Part shown: piece after piece, positions 15,944 through 24,024 of the stretch
Position numbering within the stretch: position 1 is the first letter of the stretch
Layout: every line of letters begins with the position of its first letter
Origin: Planctomycetaceae bacterium
GTDB taxonomy: Bacteria; Planctomycetota; Phycisphaerae; SM23-33
Length of the DNA stretch: 64,000 bases
Reading direction: 5' to 3'
NCBI GenBank assembly: GCA_021371965.1
Contig: JAJFVE010000004.1
Span: forward strand, 16,798 to 80,797
Position numbers and translations under genes: made by a program
The notes under the pieces: model-generated
Database searches by the model: none
What the model saw: the letters and a program-made list of their open reading frames with translations, nothing else
Told to the model about the DNA's origin: nothing

Positions 15944-16417
15944 ATGATTGCATACATCGGCATGGGCAGTAACGTGGGGGATCGGGCGCAGACGCTGTTG
16001 CGGGCGGCCGCGATTCTGGCGCGCGCTTCGGGGGTGCACGTGCGGCGGATATCCCGATTCATCGAAACAAAGGCTGAAGGAGGCCCGCCCGGTCAGCCGC
16101 CGTACCTCAACGCGGCGATGGAGATCGAGACCGACCTGGAACCGCTGGAACTGCTCGAGGCGCTGCACGAAGTTGAGGCCGACCTCGGGCGCGACCGCGA
16201 TTTTGAAGAGCGGTGGGGGCCGCGGACGTGCGACCTGGACATCCTGATGATGGAAGACCTCGTGATGGACACCCCGCGGCTGACGATTCCGCACCCGCGG
16301 ATGCATGAGCGGCCGTTCGTGCTGCGCCCGCTGGCGGAGATTGCGCCGGGGGCGCTGCACCCGGTGCTGCGGTTGACGGTGCTGGACATGCTGGCCGACG
16401 CCGAGGTGGGGCAGTGA
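15944..16417 (+). CDS. folK: HPPK: hydroxymethyldihydropteridine pyrophosphokinase
   Basis: Transfers pyrophosphate from ATP to 6-hydroxymethyl-7,8-dihydropterin in folate synthesis. The 157-residue protein shows IGMGSNVGDR at the N-terminus, the NAAMEIETDLEPLELLEALH region and the HPPK signature RWGPRTCDLDIL, then PHPRMHERPFVLRPL. The length fits a stand-alone HPPK. The stop overlaps the next GTG start by 4 bases, and the following genes make pantothenate, so this is a cofactor operon. Confidence 0.92.
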   Translation: MIAYIGMGSNVGDRAQTLLRAAAILARASGVHVRRISRFIETKAEGGPPGQPPYLNAAMEIETDLEPLELLEALHEVEADLGRDRDFEERWGPRTCDLDILMMEDLVMDTPRLTIPHPRMHERPFVLRPLAEIAPGALHPVLRLTVLDMLADAEVGQ

Positions 16418-17016
16418 GCGCGACGCTGATCAGTCTGATCGGACCGCCGGCGGCGGGCAAGACAACGCTGGCTGCTCTGCTGGCGGCGGATCTGTCGGCA
16501 GGGCAGATTCACGAAGACTTTGCGGGCAATCCGTTCCTGGCCGATTCGTTCCAAGGCCGCGACGAAGCCCGCCTGCCGGCGCAACTATATTATCTGTTGT
16601 CGCGCGTGCGGCAACTCTCGGCCGAGTCCTGGCCGGCGTCGGGGCTGTTTATCAGCGACTACGGATTCTGCCAGGACGGCCTGTTCGCCCGCGTGCGACT
16701 GGCGGATGCTGAACTGGCGACATACCGGAAGATCGCCGCGCCGCTGGGGGCGCTGGTTCGCCGGCCGGACGTGCTGGTGGTGCTGGACGCGCCGGTCGAG
16801 GTGCTGCTGGAGCGCCTGGCCGGACGCGGCAGGGCGTTTGAAGCGTTCATGACGGCGGAGTTCCTGGAGTCGATGCGGCAGGAGTACCGCAAGCTCGTCG
16901 CCGAAGCGCCGTGTCCGGTAGTGGAGATCGATACGTCGCTGGTGGATATTCGCGATTCGCACGATAGACAAACGATCAAGAGAGCTATCAGCTCTCAGCT
17001 TTCAGCTATCAGCTAA
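16414..17016 (+). CDS. Deoxynucleoside kinase family protein
   Basis: This 200-residue P-loop kinase has the Walker A motif GPPAAGKTTL (about residues 10-19), a substrate and lid region with SDYGFCQDGLFAR and a typical dNK core around VLVVLDAPVEVLLERLAGRGR. It probably phosphorylates a deoxynucleoside, using salvaged nucleosides. GTG 16414 overlaps the folK stop. The final residues (about AISSQLSAIS) are encoded by the left arm of a heptamer repeat, so the natural C-terminus was probably altered when the repeat arrived. Exact specificity is unknown. Confidence 0.75.
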   Translation: MSATLISLIGPPAAGKTTLAALLAADLSAGQIHEDFAGNPFLADSFQGRDEARLPAQLYYLLSRVRQLSAESWPASGLFISDYGFCQDGLFARVRLADAELATYRKIAAPLGALVRRPDVLVVLDAPVEVLLERLAGRGRAFEAFMTAEFLESMRQEYRKLVAEAPCPVVEIDTSLVDIRDSHDRQTIKRAISSQLSAIS

Positions 17017-17057
17017 AGCGAGAGTGCGGTGTCTTCAACGGATAGCTGAGAGCTAAG
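16983..17057. repeat. Heptamer-unit inverted repeat (AGCTATC type) overlapping a gene end
   Basis: The left arm (16983-17016) is AGCTATC/AGCTCTC/AGCTTTC units and encodes the last residues and stop of the upstream kinase. The right arm (17041-17057) is TAGCTGA/GAGCTAA units. The panC ATG lies 5 bases beyond it, so no normal Shine-Dalgarno is possible outside the repeat. Confidence 0.78.
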
Positions 17058-17061
17058 AACC

Positions 17062-17916
17062 ATGAACACAGTGAAGTCCATCCAGGAAGTTCGCTCGGCT
17101 GTTGCGGCGGCGCGCGGGCAGGGCATGCGCATTGGCTTTGTGCCGACGATGGGCGCTTTGCATGAAGGCCACCGTTCGCTGGTCCGCGCGGCCGGCAAGG
17201 AATGCGGGTTTGTGGTCGTGAGCATTTTCGTCAATCCGACCCAGTTCGGGCCTAAGGAAGATCTCAGCCGCTATCCGCGCACACCCGAGACCGACCTGGC
17301 CGCATGCCGCGAGGAGGGGGCGGCGCTGGTGTTCATGCCCGAGGTCGAGACGATGTATCCGCCGGGGGCGGCGACGACCATCAGCGTGTCAGGCCTGACG
17401 CGCAGCCTCTGCGGGGCCAGCCGCCCGACGCACTTTGCCGGCGTGTGCACCATCGTCGCCAAGCTGTTCAACATCGTCGAGCCCGACTGCGCGTATTTCG
17501 GCAACAAGGACTTCCAGCAGGCCTGCGTCATCGAGCGGATGGTCGCCGACCTGGACATGCCCGTTCGGGTCGTGCGATGCCCCATCGTTCGCGAGGCCGA
17601 CGGCCTGGCGATGTCCAGCCGCAACGCGAACCTGTCGAGCGAGCATCGCCGCCAGGCGGCGGGTCTGCACGAGGCGCTGACGCTGGCGGCCGCGACGATA
17701 CGCGATTCGGCCCCGCCGGCGGCGGAGGTGATCGAGCTGATGCGGCGGCGACTGGACGAGTCGGCGCCGGCAGGGCGGGTGGATTATATTCAGATTGTGG
17801 ACCCCCAGACCCTGGCTGGCGTAGAAGAGACGGACGGCCCGGTGCTGGTGGCGCTGGCGGTGAAGTTCGGCCCCACGCGTTTGATCGACAACGTTCTGGT
17901 AGGCCCCGAGGATTAA
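17062..17916 (+). CDS. panC: Pantothenate synthetase
   Basis: Condenses pantoate and beta-alanine with ATP to make pantothenate. Motifs: VPTMGALHEGHRSLVR (HIGH-like ATP site), SIFVNPTQFGP, RPTHFAGVCTIVAKLFNIV, the YFGNKDFQQ region and AMSSRNANLS with the KMSKS-like loop. At 284 residues it is full length. It lies upstream of panD, which supplies its beta-alanine substrate, with only a palindromic element between them. Confidence 0.95.
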   Translation: MNTVKSIQEVRSAVAAARGQGMRIGFVPTMGALHEGHRSLVRAAGKECGFVVVSIFVNPTQFGPKEDLSRYPRTPETDLAACREEGAALVFMPEVETMYPPGAATTISVSGLTRSLCGASRPTHFAGVCTIVAKLFNIVEPDCAYFGNKDFQQACVIERMVADLDMPVRVVRCPIVREADGLAMSSRNANLSSEHRRQAAGLHEALTLAAATIRDSAPPAAEVIELMRRRLDESAPAGRVDYIQIVDPQTLAGVEETDGPVLVALAVKFGPTRLIDNVLVGPED

Positions 17917-17930
17917 CGGTACAATCGCCC

Positions 17931-18052
17931 GTAGCATGGGCATCTTGCCCATGAGTACCACGGCGTCCCGGCCGTGGAGTGTGTGCCGTTCGAGCATGCA
18001 GGAGCACGGGCAAGATGCCCATGCCACTCACGAGCGGGACGCCCGTGCTACT
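17931..18052. repeat. Dispersed palindromic element, CCCATGCCACTCACG type (copy 1)
   Basis: GCATGGGCATCTTGCCC near 17934 pairs with GGGCAAGATGCCCATGC at 18008-18024, with an inner stem ACGGCGTCCCGGCCGT. The right end (18018-18052) is nearly identical to 55172-55206 and similar to 60795-60811. It occupies the panC-panD gap, and the panD ribosome site begins at its edge. Confidence 0.75.
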
Positions 18053-18068
18053 GAGGAACGGAAAGACC

Positions 18069-18428
18069 ATGCTGCTGAAGCTGTTGCGAGCGAAGATTCA
18101 TCACGCCACGATCACCCAGGCCCAGGTGGAATACGTCGGGTCGATCACCATCGACCAGGAAATCCTCGATGCCTCGGGCATTCTTCCCGGCGAGTGCGTG
18201 CTGGTGGCCGACCTGACCGACGGGCAGCGGTTCGAGACGTACGTGATGGCCGGCCATCGCGGCAGCGGCGTGATCTGCGTCAATGGCGCGGCGGCAAGGC
18301 TGGTGACCGTGGGCGATAAGATCATCATCATGGCCTTTGGCTATGTGGAACATGAGCAGGCCGTGGGCGTCAAACCGTCCATCGTTCTGGTGGATGACGA
18401 GACCAACAAGGTTTTCCGTCGAATCTAG
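18069..18428 (+). CDS. panD: Aspartate 1-decarboxylase (pyruvoyl enzyme)
   Basis: Makes beta-alanine from aspartate for pantothenate. The 119-residue proenzyme has the self-cleavage site Gly24-Ser25 in VEYVGSITID, which generates the pyruvoyl group. It also has Lys9 and the ANGAAARLVTVGDKIIIMAF-like C-terminal half (here VNGAAARL). ATG 18069 was chosen because it puts the cleavage site exactly at residues 24-25; the frame is open upstream only through the repeat. The gap to lgt is 8 bases. Confidence 0.95.
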   Translation: MLLKLLRAKIHHATITQAQVEYVGSITIDQEILDASGILPGECVLVADLTDGQRFETYVMAGHRGSGVICVNGAAARLVTVGDKIIIMAFGYVEHEQAVGVKPSIVLVDDETNKVFRRI

Positions 18429-18436
18429 TCGAGCGT

Positions 18437-19915
18437 ATGCTTCCGATCATCGTGGACTTTGGAACGCCGGAGTGGCTGGGGCTCCCGCTGCGCGTGTACG
18501 GATATGGATTGATGATGGTGCTGGGGTTCGTGTGCGGGATCGCCCTGGCGCGATGGCGTGCCCGGCGGTGCGGCGAAGATCCGGACGTCTTCACGCAATG
18601 CGGCATCTTCGCGCTGATCGGCGGGGTGGTCGGGGCGCGGCTGGCGTTTGTCATTCAGGAAGTCGTCAAGAACCATCACGACCCATCCTACTCGCTCTCG
18701 CTGGGCGAGATGCTCAACATCACCTCCGGCGGGCTGATCTACTACGGCGGCGTGATCCTCGCGGCGATCATGGTGCTGGCGTACCTGGTGGCCAAGCGCC
18801 TGCCCGTGCGGCGGCACCTCGACATCCTGGCCGTCAGCCTGATGGTCGGCCTGGCGTTCGGACGCGCCGGCTGCCTGCTCAACGGATGCTGCTATGGCGG
18901 GCGGTGCAGCGAAGAGTGGCCGCTGGGAATGCACTTTCCGATGTACGCCCAGCCGCTGGTGAATCTGGACACCGGGGCCGGACCGTTCTCCGCCCATACC
19001 GGCGGGCCCAGCCCCGTCTACTCGCAGCAGCTCAAAGACCGGGCGTTGGCACTGCTGCGTCAGGGGACGCCCGACGGTCCGGCCGTGCTGGCGGCGGGAC
19101 CGACGACGGGGGTGCTCAACCCCGACTGGCGGCTGATGGAGCACTTTGCCAGCGCGTACGCACCGCTTGAATCGAGCAGGAGCGGGGGGGTGTATCCGAT
19201 CCTCCAGCCGCGCGCGACGCGGGTTCTTCACGGGCGCCTGACCAACGACCAACTGGCCACCGTCCACATGGACCGCGAGGCCGCGCGGAGGCTGTTCGCG
19301 GCCGTTTCCGATCATGGCCAGCTCGACCAGCGGCAGTGGAACAAGGCCCTGGCCGAGGGCACGGGCTTCTTGCGCGGCAGCGAGCAGTGGGACGACGCGC
19401 GGATGTTCGACGCCGGCGGCGACGGGCGGCTGGACTTCGACGAAGCGTGGAACTATCTCACCACGCGATATCGATTGCTGAGCCAGTTGGCCCCGTCGCT
19501 GGGCGCCGCCTCGCCGGCGACGCGGACGGCGGCTCGCGATGCGGCGATCAACGCTTACCTCCAGGCCGACCAGTTCGACCTGGCACTGCACAGCCACACG
19601 CTGGCGGTCAAGCCGGCCCAGGCGCTGGGGATCATCAACGCGCTGCTGCTGGCGGCCCTGCTGACGGTGCTGTATCGCCATCGCCTGCGCGAGGGCATGA
19701 TCTTCGCGATGCTGATGGTCGTGTACCCGATGACGCGGTTTGTCCAGGAGAGCATCCGCAGCGACAACGCCCACGATCTGGCGAGGGGGATCCTCACGCA
19801 TAATCAATACACGTCGATCGCCCTGATGGCGATGGGCACGATCATGGTGTTGGTGATACGATTCGCTCTTGCGCCCAGCAACGGGCCGACTCTCGCCCAG
19901 CGCCGGGCCGGCTGA
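18437..19915 (+). CDS. lgt: Prolipoprotein diacylglyceryl transferase with EF-hand insert
   Basis: Lgt transfers diacylglycerol from phosphatidylglycerol to the lipobox Cys of prolipoproteins in the inner membrane. Family motifs are present: YGYGLMMVLGF, SGGLIYYGG, FGRAGCLLNGCCYGG (142-155) and RFVQESIRSDN (435-444). At 492 residues it is much longer than the usual 260-300. The excess is a hydrophilic insert, about 175-388, between membrane helices. It contains a near-perfect EF-hand loop at 325-336 (Asp325, Asp329, Gly330, Leu332, Asp333, Glu336; position 3 is Gly), preceded by a degenerate EF-like helix. Calcium binding in the insert is inferred. Confidence 0.88.
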   Translation: MLPIIVDFGTPEWLGLPLRVYGYGLMMVLGFVCGIALARWRARRCGEDPDVFTQCGIFALIGGVVGARLAFVIQEVVKNHHDPSYSLSLGEMLNITSGGLIYYGGVILAAIMVLAYLVAKRLPVRRHLDILAVSLMVGLAFGRAGCLLNGCCYGGRCSEEWPLGMHFPMYAQPLVNLDTGAGPFSAHTGGPSPVYSQQLKDRALALLRQGTPDGPAVLAAGPTTGVLNPDWRLMEHFASAYAPLESSRSGGVYPILQPRATRVLHGRLTNDQLATVHMDREAARRLFAAVSDHGQLDQRQWNKALAEGTGFLRGSEQWDDARMFDAGGDGRLDFDEAWNYLTTRYRLLSQLAPSLGAASPATRTAARDAAINAYLQADQFDLALHSHTLAVKPAQALGIINALLLAALLTVLYRHRLREGMIFAMLMVVYPMTRFVQESIRSDNAHDLARGILTHNQYTSIALMAMGTIMVLVIRFALAPSNGPTLAQRRAG

Positions 19916-19924
19916 TATGAGAAT

Positions 19925-19969
19925 GGGTGCCATGGCGGCCGTTCGCCCGTGGGCATCCCTGGAACATGG
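19925..19969. repeat. Possible truncated copy of the GGGTGCCATGGCGG element
   Basis: GGGTGCCATGGCGGCCGTT matches the left end of the elements at 30782 and 35711 over about 19 bases and is followed by a diverged stretch with CATCCCTGGAACATGG. No right end is seen. Confidence 0.4.
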
Positions 19970-20066
19970 CCCTATTCCGCTGGTGGCGTGGGCGTTTATG
20001 GCCGATGAATTCTTGAGCGACCAATATCACCGCCTGCCGGCGAGTGGATCGAGAGAAAGGCATGTT

Positions 20067-21467
20067 ATGAAAAAAGCACTGCTGACGGCCGCAATTGCGG
20101 CGTGGACATTAAGCGCATCGGTTAGCCAGGCCGTCGACGCCAAGCTGCTGGCCAAGGCCTACGAGCAGGGCAGCGGCGCCCTGGCGCAGGTGCAGGGCAA
20201 GTTCGTGCAGGGCGGCATCGAGAATCCTTTTGAAGGCCTGGCGACGTGCGTCTCCGTCCAGGACGGCGTGGGGCTGTTCATCACGCTGGCGCTGGAAAGC
20301 AATGCCGTCCCGGAGAACGTCAAGGACATGACGCTGATGGTGCCGGGCGGCGAGGGCAAGCCGATCAAGGCCGAACTGATGGGCGTCGACGCGCTGACGG
20401 GCATCGGCTTTGTCCGGGCGGCGGAAAAGGGACCGTGGAAGGCCATTACCTTCGTTCGCCGCGCCAACCTCAAGATCGGCCAGGAGGTCGCATCGGTCGG
20501 GCTGTTCGCCTCCAATGCCGGCAACGTCGCCTATGTCACCGGCGGCAACGTCGGCGCGATGACGCGCGTGCCTGAGCAGATCGCTTTGGTGACCAGTGGA
20601 ACGCTCAGCAATATCGGCTCGCCTGTGTTCGCCGAGAGCGGCGACGCGATCGGGATCGTCGGACGCCAGCAGTTTTCAGACCTGTACACCATGACCACCA
20701 ACCGCGGCAGCGGCACGGTCTCGCTCAAGGCCGTACGCGACTCGTCGTGTTTCATGCCCGTCGAGGAGTTCGCCGACGTGTTCTCGCGAATCCCCAGCGG
20801 AGGCCGCGGGCAGCGACTGGCCTGGATGGGCGTCATGAAACTCCAGGGCGTCTCCAGGCAACTGGCCGAGTTGGCCAAGCTCGACAAGCCCGGCGTCATG
20901 ATCGAGCAGATCGTCTCCGGCGGACCGGCCGATAAGGCTGGGCTCAAAGATCGAGACATCATCGTGTCCGTCAACGGAAAGGACCTGGAGGACTATGCCT
21001 CGCCGCTGCTGACGGCACGGGGGCTGATGAATCAACTGGCGCGCATCGGCGCCGGCAAAGAGGTCGCCCTGGGCGTCGTGCGAGACGGCAAGCGGGTCGA
21101 TGCGACGCTCACGCTCGAACCCACGCCCTTGATGCCCAACGAGGCTCCGAGCTGGTTCGCCGCCCCGCTGGGCGCCCTGGTGCGGCAGAGAATCCCCCTC
21201 GACGCGCATCTGCTGACGGGACCGGCCGCGACGACCGAAGGCGTTATCGTCGCCGGCGTGCAGCGCGACAGCCCGGCCTCCAAGGCGGGCCTGGCCGACG
21301 GCGATCTCGTCACGGCTGTCGGCTCGCAGACCGTGACGAGCATCGATGCGTTCAAGCAGGCGGTCGAGAAGGTGCTGGCCGATCCCAAGCAACCCAGCGT
21401 TGCCCTGCAGGTGCGCCGAGGCGACAAAGTTCAATCGATATCCATTCAGCCGTTGCAGCGGCCGTGA
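20067..21467 (+). CDS. Exported HtrA-like protein with two PDZ domains, probably non-catalytic
   Basis: This 466-residue protein has a signal peptide (KKALLTAAIAAWTLSASVSQA). A trypsin-like beta region of about 220 residues follows, then two PDZ domains: around VSGGPADKAGLKDRDIIVSV and VQRDSPASKAGLADGDLVTAV. Where HtrA proteases have the catalytic GNSGGP, this protein reads LSNIGSPVF. The Ser is replaced, so it is likely a pseudoprotease or adaptor in the periplasm. AAAGG precedes ATG 20067. It is followed by a large exported TPR/HEAT-like protein, with which it may act. Confidence 0.7.
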   Translation: MKKALLTAAIAAWTLSASVSQAVDAKLLAKAYEQGSGALAQVQGKFVQGGIENPFEGLATCVSVQDGVGLFITLALESNAVPENVKDMTLMVPGGEGKPIKAELMGVDALTGIGFVRAAEKGPWKAITFVRRANLKIGQEVASVGLFASNAGNVAYVTGGNVGAMTRVPEQIALVTSGTLSNIGSPVFAESGDAIGIVGRQQFSDLYTMTTNRGSGTVSLKAVRDSSCFMPVEEFADVFSRIPSGGRGQRLAWMGVMKLQGVSRQLAELAKLDKPGVMIEQIVSGGPADKAGLKDRDIIVSVNGKDLEDYASPLLTARGLMNQLARIGAGKEVALGVVRDGKRVDATLTLEPTPLMPNEAPSWFAAPLGALVRQRIPLDAHLLTGPAATTEGVIVAGVQRDSPASKAGLADGDLVTAVGSQTVTSIDAFKQAVEKVLADPKQPSVALQVRRGDKVQSISIQPLQRP

Positions 21468-21501
21468 TGAACTGGCGGCCTGCGCCAACCGAGAGGCGAC
21501 C

Positions 21502-23994
21502 ATGCGCACATACGTTTTGATGGGGATGGCGATGCTGGCGGGGCTATGCCCGGCCGGCGCGCAGACCATCGCGCCGGCGACAGCCACTGCCCCCAAAGGC
21601 GATGCGGCCTTGGCGGTCTTGGCCGGCCAGAGCCTCTTGGCCTCGGCGATGGAAGGCGAATATAACGTCCGCACCCTGGCGCTGGCAAAGATGGCTCAGC
21701 AATATGCCCCCGACGACGCGGCGACGCAGCGCCTGCTGGGCAACCTGTATGAATTGGTCGGCAAGGGCAGCCAGGCCGACCGCTCGGTCCAAAGCCAACT
21801 CGCCGCGCAGGCGTGGGCGGGATATCTCAAGAGCCATGGTGATGACTACGTCGCCTGGATGCGATGGGTGGCGGCCGGATTGGCCGCCCAGCAATCGGTC
21901 GAGACCCGCGGCGCCCTTCTCCAGCGGGTGATCAACGACGCGGCAATTCCCGCGGCGGTGCGGTCCGAGGCCGCCCTGCAGGAGGCGGCGCTTCTGGCGG
22001 GGCAGGGATACCCCGACGACGCCGAGCGAGCGACCCTGACATCCATTCGCATCGACGGCAACAACGTTACGGCCCTGGAGCAGTGGCTCAAGCGCCGCAC
22101 CAAGGCGTCGGTGCTGGACCGGGTCGACGTGCGCCTGCGGCAGTTCCGGGGCAACCCATTCTCGGCGACGACGGCGGCCCAACTGGCGGGGATCCTCGGC
22201 GAGCAGGGGCTCTACGAGCAGTCGCTCCGCTTTTACTGGGTCAGTTGGAACGACGTTGCGGGGCTCTGCCGCCGCAAGGCGCCGCCCCTGCCGCTGGCGA
22301 TGCTGTATTGCAATGCGCTGCTCGATGCCGGGCAGTACAAGACCGCTATCGAGACATTCGTGCCGCTGCTGGAGGCGTACCCCGGCAGCATCGACCTGCG
22401 CATGCTGATGATCGAGGCGCACACCCTCGCCGGACAGGCGCAGGAGGCCCAGGCCGAGGCGGCTGCGCTGCGTTCGCAATTGGGAACGCTCCTGGCGTCC
22501 TCGCCTTCGCCTGAGGTGCTGGAGAAAGTCGCCGTGTTCTATACCGTCGCCATCCCCGACGAGACCATGGCTGTGAGCCTCGCCCAGCGGGCACTGGCGA
22601 GAGATCCCAGAAACGTCAACTTGCAGCGGATCGTCATGGCGGCGGAGCTCAAGTCGAGCAATCCCGCCACGGTCAAGAGCGCGATGGAGTTTCTGACGGC
22701 CCTGGCAAAGCAGAACGTTTATGCCGCCGTCGTGCTGGCCGAGCACTATTCCAGAATCGGCGCGGCCGAACCGCAGCGGCAGATGATCGCCAAGGGGCTC
22801 ATGCTTGCCCGGACCGGTCCGGCGGCGCGAACGCTGCGCGCGATGGCCCAGAAGATATCGATGCCCGTGCCGCCGGTATCCGGCAGCGGCGAAATCGCAA
22901 AGCTCATGGAAACCTTCGACGGCCGCTATATCGAGATGGCGACCGCGCCGCAGAAGTTCCTGGCCGTCCGCCTGGCATCGCCCACACAGAGCGTGCGCCC
23001 CGGCGAACCCATTTATATCGGTGCGACGCTGACCAACATTTCCAGCATCCCCGTGCCACTGGGCGGATGGGGAGCGCCGAGCCCCGTCGGGACGATGATT
23101 CCCGCGATGGGCCTGACCGTCACGCTCGCCGGCGGCACGCGCGGGTCCGTGCTCTTCAGTGCGGCGCAAATGCCGACGCTCAAGTGGCCGTGTCCGCACC
23201 AGCTTGAACCGCTCAAGAGCGTCGCGTGGCGCGTGCGTCTTGACGTGGGCGCCCTCGGACGAGAACTCTTCCAGAACTGCTTCGACAACCTCACGATCAC
23301 CTGCTCGGGGATCGTCGACCCCCAATTGTGCGATGGGCAAATAGCCAGCGGTCTGGCCGCCATCGCCGTGGAACCCGTGACGATCACGCGGCAGCCCCTG
23401 GGCGTCCTCAAGGGCGACGGCGTGTTTTACGACATCGCACGGGTTCTCAAAGGCAACGCCCAGCCGACCGCTCCGGCCGCGACGCGTTTTCGCGCGGCCG
23501 ATCAGGTTGCCTCGATGATGGCTTCCTTGGGCGGGCAGGGGCAACCGCCCGCCGCGGCCGCGGCTGCTGACATGATGGCCGTGGTCAAGATGCTTCTGGC
23601 CGATCCCGAACCGGTGGTGCGGGCCGAGATGCTCGTTCAACTGGCCCGCCTGCCCCGGCGCGACGATGTCGTCCAGATGGCCCGACAACTCAAGGACGAT
23701 CCCAGCCCCCTGGTGCGACTGCGCGTGGCGGAGTTGGCCGGCCCGGCCGACCCGAAACTGGCCCTGGCGATGTCCCGTGACGCCGACGTGCAGGTGTCGC
23801 TGATGGCCCAGGCCGCATTGCCCCCGGCCGCGACGCAACTGGCCACACAACCCCTCCCCGCAACCGCCCCGACTACGGCCGCCCCCGTCGCCCCTGCGCC
23901 AACGAGCGAGGCCCCGCCCCAGCTACCCGCCGCACCGCAGACCGTCCCGGCCAAGCCGCTGACCGCCCCGATCATCGAACTGCGAGATTACTAG
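21502..23994 (+). CDS. Large exported TPR/HEAT-like protein, function unknown
   Basis: This 830-residue protein has a signal peptide (MRTYVLMGMAMLAGLCPAGAQ). About 450 residues of alpha-helical, TPR-like repeats follow (for example YAPDDAATQRLLGNLYELVG and YPDDAERATLTSIRIDG). A beta-type region lies around 510-680, then a short HEAT-like segment (DPEPVVRAEMLVQLARLPRR, DPSPLVRLRVAELAG) and a Pro/Ala/Thr-rich low-complexity tail. The pattern suggests a scaffold in the periplasm or cell envelope. It follows the PDZ protein by 34 bases. No named family was recognised. Confidence 0.6.
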   Translation: MRTYVLMGMAMLAGLCPAGAQTIAPATATAPKGDAALAVLAGQSLLASAMEGEYNVRTLALAKMAQQYAPDDAATQRLLGNLYELVGKGSQADRSVQSQLAAQAWAGYLKSHGDDYVAWMRWVAAGLAAQQSVETRGALLQRVINDAAIPAAVRSEAALQEAALLAGQGYPDDAERATLTSIRIDGNNVTALEQWLKRRTKASVLDRVDVRLRQFRGNPFSATTAAQLAGILGEQGLYEQSLRFYWVSWNDVAGLCRRKAPPLPLAMLYCNALLDAGQYKTAIETFVPLLEAYPGSIDLRMLMIEAHTLAGQAQEAQAEAAALRSQLGTLLASSPSPEVLEKVAVFYTVAIPDETMAVSLAQRALARDPRNVNLQRIVMAAELKSSNPATVKSAMEFLTALAKQNVYAAVVLAEHYSRIGAAEPQRQMIAKGLMLARTGPAARTLRAMAQKISMPVPPVSGSGEIAKLMETFDGRYIEMATAPQKFLAVRLASPTQSVRPGEPIYIGATLTNISSIPVPLGGWGAPSPVGTMIPAMGLTVTLAGGTRGSVLFSAAQMPTLKWPCPHQLEPLKSVAWRVRLDVGALGRELFQNCFDNLTITCSGIVDPQLCDGQIASGLAAIAVEPVTITRQPLGVLKGDGVFYDIARVLKGNAQPTAPAATRFRAADQVASMMASLGGQGQPPAAAAAADMMAVVKMLLADPEPVVRAEMLVQLARLPRRDDVVQMARQLKDDPSPLVRLRVAELAGPADPKLALAMSRDADVQVSLMAQAALPPAATQLATQPLPATAPTTAAPVAPAPTSEAPPQLPAAPQTVPAKPLTAPIIELRDY

Positions 23995-24024
23995 AGATCC
24001 GCACCGGGCAGCTACCCCGGCCGC

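Noticed and set aside
21544..23850. 768-codon open frame on the minus strand
   Set aside because: It is antisense to the exported TPR/HEAT gene, which has a signal peptide and operon context. High GC content makes long shadow frames common. No recognisable motif or ribosome site was seen.
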